A program made the translations under genes and the position numbers. The notes under the pieces were generated by a model, which saw only the letters and a program-made list of their open reading frames with translations, had not been told where the DNA came from and made no database searches. Positions 24,716-32,613 of a DNA stretch of 35,507 nt are shown piece by piece. The DNA comes from a virus, in IMG/VR virus record IMGVR_UViG_3300007617_000006, positions 1 to 35,507 of that record; one strand, written 5' to 3'. Each line of letters opens with the position of its first letter. Position 1 is the first letter of the stretch.

Positions 24716-26398
24716 ATGGCAGTAAGAATTCAACTAAGAAGAGACACAGCAGCAAACTGGGCCTCAGTAAACCCAACTCTTTTAGGCGGAGAAATTGGAA
24801 TAGAAACAGATACCCTAAAATTTAAAATTGGAAGCGGACTAAGATGGAACCAAACAACATCATATGCTTTTAAGACAGGAGAAGCAAATGGAATTGCTAC
24901 TCTAAACTCAGAAGGCAAGATTCCAACCTCACAGCTCCCTACAGCATTATCTATTACAGCAGATATTAATTCTGCATTTGCCGCTATGACCACTTCGGGT
25001 ATTCCAGAAGGAACAAATCTTTATTTTACAGATGCTAGAGCAGTTTCAGCAGTTGCATCACAAATTGCAGCAGAAGTTTCTGCTAGAAATATAGCAATTG
25101 AAACAGCAAAAAGCCAAGCAGTTACAATTTCAACAACAGATGCAACAAACAAGGCAGCTGCAGCACAACAAAATGCTATTGCCGCTGCAGAAACAAAAGA
25201 CTTAACAGCAATTGCTTCAGCAACTCAAGCTGCTAATACGTACACTGATTCAAAAGTTGCAACTGAATCTACAGCCAGAAATGCAGCGATTACATCTGCA
25301 GTTGCAGCAGAAACTACAAATAGAGGAATTGCAATAAATGCAGCAATTGCTACAGAAGTTACAGCTCGTAACGCAGCAATTTCAGCAGTAAGCGGATCAG
25401 CTAATTTATCATCAAAAACAACAAACGATTTAGCAGAAGGGTCTTCTAACTTTTACTTTACAGATGCAAGAGCAATTGCAGCAGTAAATCCAAGTATTAC
25501 AAATGTTTTAATTGCAGTAAATGGAAACATTGATGATTTATCTGCATCAATTAGCTCTACATATATTACATCTGCAGCAGCAGATAATAAGTATGTTGCA
25601 CAAAGTGGTTTACAAAACTCTCTTGACAACTATGTTTTGGAAAGCGGAAGAGATGCAGCATTTGGCTATGCAGGAATAGATGCTTCTGGTAAGATAATAT
25701 CTTCTGTTATTCCTACATCTATTGCACGGGTCTCAGATGTAACATCAGAGATATCAACTGCAATAACTGGAGAGGTTACTTCTAGAAATTCTGCAATAAC
25801 AACTGCAATAGATTCATTAATTAACTCTGCTCCAGGAACTTTGAATACACTTGGAGAAATTGCAGCTGCCCTACAAACAGATCAATCTGGACTCACAGCT
25901 TTAACATCTGCAGTTAACCTTAAGGCACCAATTGCTTCCCCAACATTCACTGGAACAGTTTCTGGTATTACAAAATCTATGGTTGGACTTGCAAATGTAG
26001 ATAACACTACAGATGCAAGCAAACCAATATCTACACTAACACAGTTAGCTCTTGACTTAAAAGCCCCACTAGAATCACCAGCATTTACTGGGACAATAGA
26101 TTTTTCTACAGCTACAGTAACTGGTTTAGATACAATTCTTCCAAGCCAGATGGGTTACACTGGCAAATATTTAAAAACAGATGGAACAAATGCTTCATGG
26201 GAAGACCTAGATCTTACATTGTATTTGACATCAGCAATTGCAGCAACCACATATGCAACTTTAGATAATGCAAAAACTTATGGATATCACAATGCAGGGT
26301 CAAATACAGCAGCAAATCAAATAGCATATGGATCTTCAGCTACAGGATATTCAGTTATATCCTCTCCAGCTGCGGGAGATATCTACATTCAATACTAA
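24716..26398 (+). CDS. Tail fibre protein with Mtd_N-like N-terminus and fibre repeats
   Basis: Five hundred sixty residues from ATG 24716 (GGAGGAG upstream). Residues 1-50 (VRIQLRRDTAANWASVNPTL, GGEIGIETDTLKFKIG) resemble the N-terminal domain of the major tropism determinant. The middle is Ala/Thr coiled-coil-like (TARNAAITSAVAAETTNRGI) and about residue 375 onward has fibre repeats (NSAPGTLNTLGEIAAALQTD; APIASPTFTGTVSG; APLESPAFTGTID). Likely trimeric receptor-binding fibre. Confidence 0.75.
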   Translation: MAVRIQLRRDTAANWASVNPTLLGGEIGIETDTLKFKIGSGLRWNQTTSYAFKTGEANGIATLNSEGKIPTSQLPTALSITADINSAFAAMTTSGIPEGTNLYFTDARAVSAVASQIAAEVSARNIAIETAKSQAVTISTTDATNKAAAAQQNAIAAAETKDLTAIASATQAANTYTDSKVATESTARNAAITSAVAAETTNRGIAINAAIATEVTARNAAISAVSGSANLSSKTTNDLAEGSSNFYFTDARAIAAVNPSITNVLIAVNGNIDDLSASISSTYITSAAADNKYVAQSGLQNSLDNYVLESGRDAAFGYAGIDASGKIISSVIPTSIARVSDVTSEISTAITGEVTSRNSAITTAIDSLINSAPGTLNTLGEIAAALQTDQSGLTALTSAVNLKAPIASPTFTGTVSGITKSMVGLANVDNTTDASKPISTLTQLALDLKAPLESPAFTGTIDFSTATVTGLDTILPSQMGYTGKYLKTDGTNASWEDLDLTLYLTSAIAATTYATLDNAKTYGYHNAGSNTAANQIAYGSSATGYSVISSPAAGDIYIQY

Positions 26399-26410
26399 AG
26401 GGGACACAGG

Positions 26411-29083
26411 ATGCCACTAAACATTTTTGATGGTTCTGCATGGAAACCCTTCAAAAAAATATCAATCTACGATGGCTCTGCCTGGAAAGATTCAAAAGCA
26501 TCTTATGTTTATGACGGCTCACAATGGAAAAAATTTGGAGCGGCAGTACCGAAAAATACAATAGCTCCAATATTCACATGGCAAAATAATAATAGACAAG
26601 CAGGCCAATATATATCTATAGGAGTTGGTACATGGGAAAACTCCCCAACTTCATTTACATATACATGGCAAAAAGCACCATTTGCACTTAGCGGAGCACA
26701 TGCAGAATCTTCCTGGGTAACTTTTGGAGATAATCAAAACTCTTCTTATATTGATAAGCAAATGATTGGCTATGTTTTAAGATGCAAGGTAGTTGCCATA
26801 AATGAATTTGGAGAATCAGATCCAGTATATGTTAATGGAAATAATTTAATTTCTGTGTATACAAATGGAATAGATTCAATTTCAACTGATGATCAAAATC
26901 AAGTTGTAAGGCCACAAAATGTATTTTATGTAGACCATACTCTTACGCAGAATGGTAGAATTAATTTAAGATGGGTAAAGCCAATAGGAGCTGATCAATA
27001 TAGAGTATATTGGGTGGGACCAGGGGTACAAAACCAAAAAGATGTTACTACTGTAATTGATGGAACTGCATACGATACAACATCAATAGACACTGGCTCA
27101 GCAGATGGACAATTAACTGTTTATATTACATCACAAAATGTAAATAATCCATACACACAATCTTTATATAATACTCCTTTAGAAAGCCCAACATTTAAAG
27201 AGTATGTTATTCCAGATATGAAGCCATTTAAGCCTTCCGTCACCATCGGAGTTTCTGATGTACTTCAAACCACCGCCACCCTATCTTGGAGCAATTCTAA
27301 TTTAACTCAAACAGCATGGGAAATTTATTGGGTTAATCCAGACGGATCTTCAATGCCAGCAGGATCTGGATCAGGTTCAACATCAACAATTCCTCTTACA
27401 TTCTTAACAGCGGGAGAAACATATAGATATAAGGTTGTAGTTACAGGAACGGCAGATAGATTTAGCGAAACCTCTTGGACATCTAATACCGTACAATTTA
27501 CAACAAATGCAGGAGTTTCTTACTATACTGGAATTTCTAGATGTAACCCATTTAGTGGAGTATACGCATCAAATCCATCAGTAACTGGACCAACTGTTTC
27601 TCCAAACAATACAATACCAACAGATACATATGTTATTGATGGAACATTAAGCACACAAACAGTTTATAGAACAACTTATTCAGAAGCTCTTGTTGCTGCA
27701 GCAAATGCTGCTTGTGATCCAACAATTACTCCGACTCCAACCACAGCTCCCCCAACACAGTATGTGTATTACACAGGTACATCTTTATGTAATCCATTTA
27801 GCGGAGTATACGGAGCGTCTCCAACAGCATCTGGGCCGTTAACAAATACCACAGGAATACCATCAGACACATACGACACCACTGGAACTTATAGAAGAAA
27901 ATATGTTTATAGAACAACATACGCTGCGGCTCTTGCAGATGCTGGAAATGCTGCTTGTGATCCAACAATTACTCCGACTCCGACTCCAACAGCGACACCA
28001 ACACCAACTACTACTCCAACACCGTCTCCGACCCCTACACCAACTCCAACACCAACTCCTTTACCATCTTGTCCAGGAACTTATACAAATCCAGTTTCTT
28101 ATACATGTGCTGAACTTGGATATGTAAGGCTTGGCGGATCAACAGAATATAGTGTGCCTAGCGGATGGTCTTGTTGCGGAGGAGCCCTTCCAACTCCGAC
28201 ACCTACAGCGACACCAACACCAACTGCAACACCTACACCAGGACCTACAGCTACACCAACACCAACTGCAACACCTACACCAACTCCAACACCTACCCCT
28301 ACACCAGCTGCAAAATTAACATGTCCAGGAACTTATACTAATCCAACATCTTACACATGCTCTGAATTAGGTTATGAGTATTTGGGTGGTTCTTCAACTT
28401 ACAGCGTACCAACTGGGTGGCAATGTTGTGGTGGAGCTTTAGCATTTGCACCTCCAGGATTCTTTGCACCACCAGGATTCTTTTCACCACCAGGATTCTT
28501 CTCTCCTCCAGGATTCTTCTCTCCTCCAGGATTCTTTGCCCCACCAGGATTCTTTGCCCCACCAAGCTTTATTTACATCCCTTGGTTTGGACCTCCTTGC
28601 GTAGAAGAGAATACACTTGTAGACACAATGGATGGTCAAGTACCAGCTAAGTTCCTACAGGTTGGAGATAAAATAAAATCTATTGCAATTGATCAAATTG
28701 ATCCGTTAACACCTGACTCATATCAGTTCTCTACCTGGTCATCTGCTGATTTTTCAGTAGGTCAATTTGTAGAAACTACAATTACAGATATAATTGAAAC
28801 TCAAGAATCAGACATTTTATATTTTAATGAAAATGTAGATACAAGAATGACATACACACAGCCAGTTTTTGTTAAAACTTTATCAGGAGATTATAAGATT
28901 AAAGAAGCGTACTATGTTGAAGTTGGTGAATACATAATTAATATTAATTCACAAGCACAAATGGAAGAAACTTTAGTCGACAAAATAGAATTCTTAGTTG
29001 ACCAAACTGTTAATGTTTATCAACTTTCCTGTGAGCCAAATGACTGGTTCTTTGTAAATGGCACGCTTGTGCACAACAAGTAG
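26411..29083 (+). CDS. Modular tail protein with FN3, Pro-rich linkers and C-terminal Hint domain
   Basis: Eight hundred ninety residues. Order: three DGSAWK-type repeats (5-41); Ig/FN3-like domains to about 370; two copies of a CNPFSGVY domain; Thr-Pro linkers (PTPTPTPTPLP); two copies of a CPGTYTNP...GWSCCGG domain; seven PPGFF-type repeats (680-721); then a Hint domain from C730. The Hint keeps C730-V-E-E-N-T at block A and ends FFVNGTLVHNK (H888, N889), but block B has Q817 (TYTQP) where inteins have His. With only Lys after Asn there is no C-extein, so splicing is not expected. Probable secreted-face fibre or adhesin. Confidence 0.75.
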   Translation: MPLNIFDGSAWKPFKKISIYDGSAWKDSKASYVYDGSQWKKFGAAVPKNTIAPIFTWQNNNRQAGQYISIGVGTWENSPTSFTYTWQKAPFALSGAHAESSWVTFGDNQNSSYIDKQMIGYVLRCKVVAINEFGESDPVYVNGNNLISVYTNGIDSISTDDQNQVVRPQNVFYVDHTLTQNGRINLRWVKPIGADQYRVYWVGPGVQNQKDVTTVIDGTAYDTTSIDTGSADGQLTVYITSQNVNNPYTQSLYNTPLESPTFKEYVIPDMKPFKPSVTIGVSDVLQTTATLSWSNSNLTQTAWEIYWVNPDGSSMPAGSGSGSTSTIPLTFLTAGETYRYKVVVTGTADRFSETSWTSNTVQFTTNAGVSYYTGISRCNPFSGVYASNPSVTGPTVSPNNTIPTDTYVIDGTLSTQTVYRTTYSEALVAAANAACDPTITPTPTTAPPTQYVYYTGTSLCNPFSGVYGASPTASGPLTNTTGIPSDTYDTTGTYRRKYVYRTTYAAALADAGNAACDPTITPTPTPTATPTPTTTPTPSPTPTPTPTPTPLPSCPGTYTNPVSYTCAELGYVRLGGSTEYSVPSGWSCCGGALPTPTPTATPTPTATPTPGPTATPTPTATPTPTPTPTPTPAAKLTCPGTYTNPTSYTCSELGYEYLGGSSTYSVPTGWQCCGGALAFAPPGFFAPPGFFSPPGFFSPPGFFSPPGFFAPPGFFAPPSFIYIPWFGPPCVEENTLVDTMDGQVPAKFLQVGDKIKSIAIDQIDPLTPDSYQFSTWSSADFSVGQFVETTITDIIETQESDILYFNENVDTRMTYTQPVFVKTLSGDYKIKEAYYVEVGEYIININSQAQMEETLVDKIEFLVDQTVNVYQLSCEPNDWFFVNGTLVHNK
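28448..28573 (+). repeat. 18-bp minisatellite encoding PPGFF repeats
   Basis: Seven in-frame units of 18 bases encode [AS]PPGFF (the last is APPSFI). A five-unit version is in the 34451 gene. Confidence 0.85.
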
Positions 29084-29086
29084 AAA

Positions 29087-29095
29087 TGGTATTAT
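29087..29095 (+). promoter_or_regulatory. Extended -10 promoter for a leaderless gene
   Basis: TG-G-TATTAT; predicted +1 at 29102, the A of the ATG. Confidence 0.5.
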
Positions 29096-29101
29096 TTATA
29101 T

Positions 29102-30286
29102 ATGTCAGTAAAGCCCTGGGATTTACTAAATCCTAATAGCCAATACGCAACCCCACAAGAAGCTGCAAATAGATATTCTATTTGTAAGTCTTGTCCAGAG
29201 TTTTTGGGTCTAACAAAACAATGTAAAAAATGTGGTTGTTTTATGAAGTTTAAAACAAAGCTTCAGGCAGCAGAATGCCCTATTCATAAATGGGGTGCGG
29301 CAGAGCTAGTTCCATTAGAAAAAATGGAGGAACTAATGATAGACAACGATGCAAGGATATTTATTAACATACCTTCATATAAAGATCCAGAGATATGGAA
29401 AACAGTTGATCACTTTATAGCAAATGCGGAATTTCCAGAAAGAGTTTTCTTTGGAATAACCCTTCAAGATGATAATGTTGAATATAATAAAACAGAGACT
29501 CTAAAGAGAAATAATGTTAATGCAGATTGTCTTATTCCAGGATCTATTATTGGATGCCAGCCTGCCAGAAAGAATTCAAATAAATTCTATGCTGGCCAAG
29601 AGTATTATTTAAATATGGACTCCCACATGAGAGCAATACCTAACTGGGATTCAGAAATAATTAAAGAATACAACTATGCAAAGAATGATTTTTCTGAACT
29701 AGTATTTACAGCATATGTCCCACCATATGATGTTGATGAAAATGGCAATGATCAAATTCCAGAAATTTTACAGAACCCTACATTTTACATGACTGAAAGT
29801 AACGTAGCTCATTTTAAGGCTACCCTTGTTCCACAATTTAGTCCACAATATTCTAACCCAGATTCTAATGTGCTGAGCCCGTATGTGTCTGGACATTTCT
29901 TTTTTACAGAAAAATCCGTCATAGAAAAAGTTCCTTTTGTAGATAAAATTGCATTTACAGAAGAAGAGCCAATGATGGCCTTAAGATTCTTTACTGCAGG
30001 ATATAATCTTGTTACACCAAAGAAAGCATTTGTGTATCACAGGTATGGAAGGCCAGACAGAAAACTTATATGGGACGATAGCCCTGAAACATTTTATCCA
30101 AAGCATAACGAGTCCAAGTCTTACTTCCAGCAGATAATTGTTGGACAAAAAATAGATGATACAAGTGGACTATTTACCGAAAGAACACTAGAAGACTTTG
30201 AGAATTATTCAGGAATTCATTTTTCTACTGGTATAATAGATGATAGGGTAATCAAAGGCCTTCCTTCTGGATATTACCCGTCTTAA
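29102..30286 (+). CDS. GlcNAc-transferase-like glycosyltransferase with N-terminal zinc ribbon
   Basis: Three hundred ninety-four residues. C28, C31, C41, C44, C46, C59 and H62 form a zinc-ribbon-like region (ICKSCPE, CKKCGCFMKF, AECPIHKWG). From about residue 84 the GT-A pattern of the Pfam GlcNAc family (Skp1 GnT type, GT60) is visible: RIFINIPSYKDPEIW, PERVFFGITLQ, AGQEYYLNMDSHMRAI (D173-S-H as the metal-binding DxH) and a C-terminal YHRYGRP. These enzymes transfer GlcNAc from UDP-GlcNAc. Position among fibre genes suggests a fibre target; that is inference. No ribosome-binding site; predicted leaderless. Confidence 0.75.
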   Translation: MSVKPWDLLNPNSQYATPQEAANRYSICKSCPEFLGLTKQCKKCGCFMKFKTKLQAAECPIHKWGAAELVPLEKMEELMIDNDARIFINIPSYKDPEIWKTVDHFIANAEFPERVFFGITLQDDNVEYNKTETLKRNNVNADCLIPGSIIGCQPARKNSNKFYAGQEYYLNMDSHMRAIPNWDSEIIKEYNYAKNDFSELVFTAYVPPYDVDENGNDQIPEILQNPTFYMTESNVAHFKATLVPQFSPQYSNPDSNVLSPYVSGHFFFTEKSVIEKVPFVDKIAFTEEEPMMALRFFTAGYNLVTPKKAFVYHRYGRPDRKLIWDDSPETFYPKHNESKSYFQQIIVGQKIDDTSGLFTERTLEDFENYSGIHFSTGIIDDRVIKGLPSGYYPS

Positions 30287-30300
30287 AAAAATATATAGGA

Positions 30301-30306
30301 TATAAT
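30301..30306 (+). promoter_or_regulatory. Possible -10 box before the small fibre gene
   Basis: TATAAT without a recognisable -35, 37 bases before ATG 30343. CAGGAGG is the ribosome-binding site. Confidence 0.3.
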
Positions 30307-30342
30307 TAGATAACATGCAATACCGCCAGGAGGCTTTAATAA

Positions 30343-30894
30343 ATGGCAACAACTTTTCCAACAAGTAAGGACAATCTTACAAATCCAGCGGCAAATGATG
30401 AGCTAGTAGGACACGCAGCACAACACGCTAATGCTAATGATGCAATCGAAGCATTAGAGAATGTCGTTGGCGTAACAGGTTCAACAGATGCAAATTCTTT
30501 AACATATAAGCTAAACACACTTCAAACAACAGTATCTGGAATTTCAAATTCTTCAGATGCTATTTCAACCCAGCTTGGTCTAGAAGGAAATAATGATCTT
30601 GCAGTGTATGGGATTGAAAATCCAACAAACATCGATTCTTTTGCGAAGGCAGACTGGAAAACAGTTAACTATCGTATTCAAGTTACAAAAGGTGCAGACG
30701 TATACACATCAGAAATAGCAGCAACCTATGCAGGTTCAGATATCCTTGTAAGTGAATCAAACATCGTTTCAAGCACTAACACAAATATATTTACTTATAC
30801 CTTTGAAGAAAATTCAGGTATAATTAGTTTAAGAGTCACCCCTGTGAGCGGTTCTATATCAGTAAGATATTACAGAACTTCAATCAAGGCGTAA
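30343..30894 (+). CDS. Tail fibre protein, unknown domain
   Basis: One hundred eighty-three residues. Begins MATTFPTSKDNLTNPAANDE, a start common in phage fibre proteins (…AAQHANANDAIEALE), followed by a coiled-coil stretch and a C-terminal beta domain (YTFEENSGIISLRVTPVSGS) that is similar to the end of the 30925 protein. CAGGAGG before ATG. Confidence 0.65.
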   Translation: MATTFPTSKDNLTNPAANDELVGHAAQHANANDAIEALENVVGVTGSTDANSLTYKLNTLQTTVSGISNSSDAISTQLGLEGNNDLAVYGIENPTNIDSFAKADWKTVNYRIQVTKGADVYTSEIAATYAGSDILVSESNIVSSTNTNIFTYTFEENSGIISLRVTPVSGSISVRYYRTSIKA

Positions 30895-30924
30895 TAAAAA
30901 AAAGCATCAAGAGGAGTCATATAA

Positions 30925-32127
30925 ATGGCAACAGTAGTAAAAAACTTTAGAATTAAATCTGGCCTCATTGTTGAAGGTACAACAGGTACAATCAATGGCC
31001 AAAATATCCTTAGAGAAACAGGATCAGACAGTTACATCCTCAACCTTGTAGGTGGAGCGACTCTAGTAAAGTCTGTAGAAGCAACACAGCTTGAAGTTAA
31101 CGGTGCTGGAAAGCTATCCGTAAAGTCTGGCGTATTTGAAGCAGCAGGCGCAGCAGCAGCTGCAAAGACTGCAGCAGAAGCCACAGCTTCAGCAGATGCA
31201 ACATCAAAGGCTAATGCCGCAGCATCATCTGCAATTTCAGCAGCCGCAACAGATGCAACATCAAAGGCTAATGCCGCTCAAGCAGCAGCAATTTCTGCAG
31301 CAGCAACAGACGCTACAACTAAGGCAAATGCCGCTCAAGCAGCAGCAGCAACAGACGCTACAACTAAGGCAAATGCAGCAAAGTCAGCAGCAGAAGCAAC
31401 AGCAGCAGCAGCACTTTCAGCTGCAATTTCAACAGAGGTTACAAACCGTAATACAGCAATTTCAACTGCAGTAGATTCATTAGTAGACGGTGCACCAGCA
31501 CTTCTTAATACATTAAATGAATTGGCAGCAGCAATTAATGATGATGCTAATTACACAACAACTCTTACATCAGCACTAGCAACAAAAGCTAACTCATCTG
31601 ATGTTACAACAGCAATTGCAACTGCAAAGTCAGAAGCAACTGCAGCAGCATCTGCTGACGCAACATCAAAGGCTAATGCGGCACAATCAGCAGCATCTGC
31701 TGACGCAACATCAAAGGCTAATGCGGCACAATCAGCAGCAGAAGCAACAGCAGCAGCTGCTAATGCAGCTCAGCAAGCAGGAACAACAGCATTTACAGCG
31801 TTAAACGTAAATGATCAAGCAAAGCAAATTGCAGCTTCATCATCTGGAACAGCATCAGTTGCTGGAACAGCTTACCAGTGGGCAAAGGCTGACTACCGTT
31901 CAGCTAAGCTACTAGTTAAGATTGATAACGCATCACACAATGAAATATCTGAAATTCTATTAACACTAGATGCATCAGATAACGTAGCAATTACAGAATA
32001 TGCAATTGTTGGAACTAATGGATCAAGAGGAACAATTACAGCAGAAGTATCTGGCTCAAATGTTCTTGTAAAGGTCACACCAACAGATAACTCAACAATC
32101 AAAGTATCTGGAACACTACTTAAATAA
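30925..32127 (+). CDS. Ala-rich coiled-coil tail fibre protein
   Basis: Four hundred residues. N-terminus MATVVKNFRIKSGLIVEGT is shared with the 32199 protein. Residues about 70-170 and 225-285 are repeats of ATDATSKANAAQAA type, expected to form a trimeric coiled coil. A fibre repeat (DGAPALLNTLNELAAAINDD) lies between them. C-terminal about 90 residues form a beta tip domain. AGAGGAG before ATG. Confidence 0.75.
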   Translation: MATVVKNFRIKSGLIVEGTTGTINGQNILRETGSDSYILNLVGGATLVKSVEATQLEVNGAGKLSVKSGVFEAAGAAAAAKTAAEATASADATSKANAAASSAISAAATDATSKANAAQAAAISAAATDATTKANAAQAAAATDATTKANAAKSAAEATAAAALSAAISTEVTNRNTAISTAVDSLVDGAPALLNTLNELAAAINDDANYTTTLTSALATKANSSDVTTAIATAKSEATAAASADATSKANAAQSAASADATSKANAAQSAAEATAAAANAAQQAGTTAFTALNVNDQAKQIAASSSGTASVAGTAYQWAKADYRSAKLLVKIDNASHNEISEILLTLDASDNVAITEYAIVGTNGSRGTITAEVSGSNVLVKVTPTDNSTIKVSGTLLK

Positions 32128-32141
32128 TTAAATAAAGGTTT

Positions 32142-32166
32142 TGGGGGATTCCTTAAAAATCCCCCA
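32142..32166 (+). terminator. Strong hairpin after the coiled-coil fibre gene
   Basis: TGGGGGATT/AATCCCCCA with a 7-base loop; no T-run after it. Confidence 0.6.
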
Positions 32167-32198
32167 CCAAATAACAATTAGGGGATAAGTGAACTTAA

Positions 32199-32555
32199 AT
32201 GGCAACAGTAAATAAAAATTTTAGAGTAAAGAATGGATTAAATGTAGCTGGTACAGCAACGTTTGATTCTAACATTGTATTAGGCACCGCCCCAATAGCA
32301 TTCGATGAAACATCAGGGAGACTACAGGTTCAAATTAATGGAACTTGGGTCTCTTTGGCACATACAACAGATGTAGTCGATACATCTGGAGCAATAAGCT
32401 TTATGGATATTGGATTGGCCGTAGATTATGACGGTAATCCAGTTTATACAGTTCAGGCAAACGGGGTTGTAACAACAGCGACTAAATTCGCTGACGGTGG
32501 AACCCCTTCAACAACTTCATACGATCTAGCATTTGACTCTAGTACAATTCAGTAA
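32199..32555 (+). CDS. Small tail fibre-associated protein
   Basis: One hundred eighteen residues. MATVNKNFRVKNGLNVAGTA matches the N-terminus of the 30925 protein, then LQVQINGTWVSLAHTTD and an extended beta C-terminus. Probably a fibre subunit sharing the same attachment module. Confidence 0.6.
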   Translation: MATVNKNFRVKNGLNVAGTATFDSNIVLGTAPIAFDETSGRLQVQINGTWVSLAHTTDVVDTSGAISFMDIGLAVDYDGNPVYTVQANGVVTTATKFADGGTPSTTSYDLAFDSSTIQ

Positions 32556-32570
32556 TTGTAATATTGCAAA

Positions 32571-32579
32571 TGGTATAAT
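32571..32579 (+). promoter_or_regulatory. Extended -10 promoter
   Basis: TG-G-TATAAT; start near 32586, 28-base leader with AGGGG. Confidence 0.55.
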
Positions 32580-32613
32580 TTAGTAATAATATAAAATATA
32601 AGGGGTGGCAAAT

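Noticed and set aside
27903-28319. Leu/Gln/His-rich frames across the Thr-Pro linkers
   Set aside because: Shadows of the ACT-CCA repeat coding in the 26411 gene.
28448-28573. Regular 18-bp repeats resembling a small repeat array
   Set aside because: No spacers; the units are contiguous and in frame, encoding PPGFF. Not CRISPR.
28598-29083. Splicing intein
   Set aside because: Nothing but one Lys follows the terminal HN, there is no +1 Cys/Ser/Thr, and the block B His is absent. Called a Hint domain, not an intein.
31136-31804. Long Gln-rich plus-strand frames inside the Ala-rich fibre gene
   Set aside because: Shadow frames of GCA repeats; the Ala frame has the proper start and ribosome-binding site.
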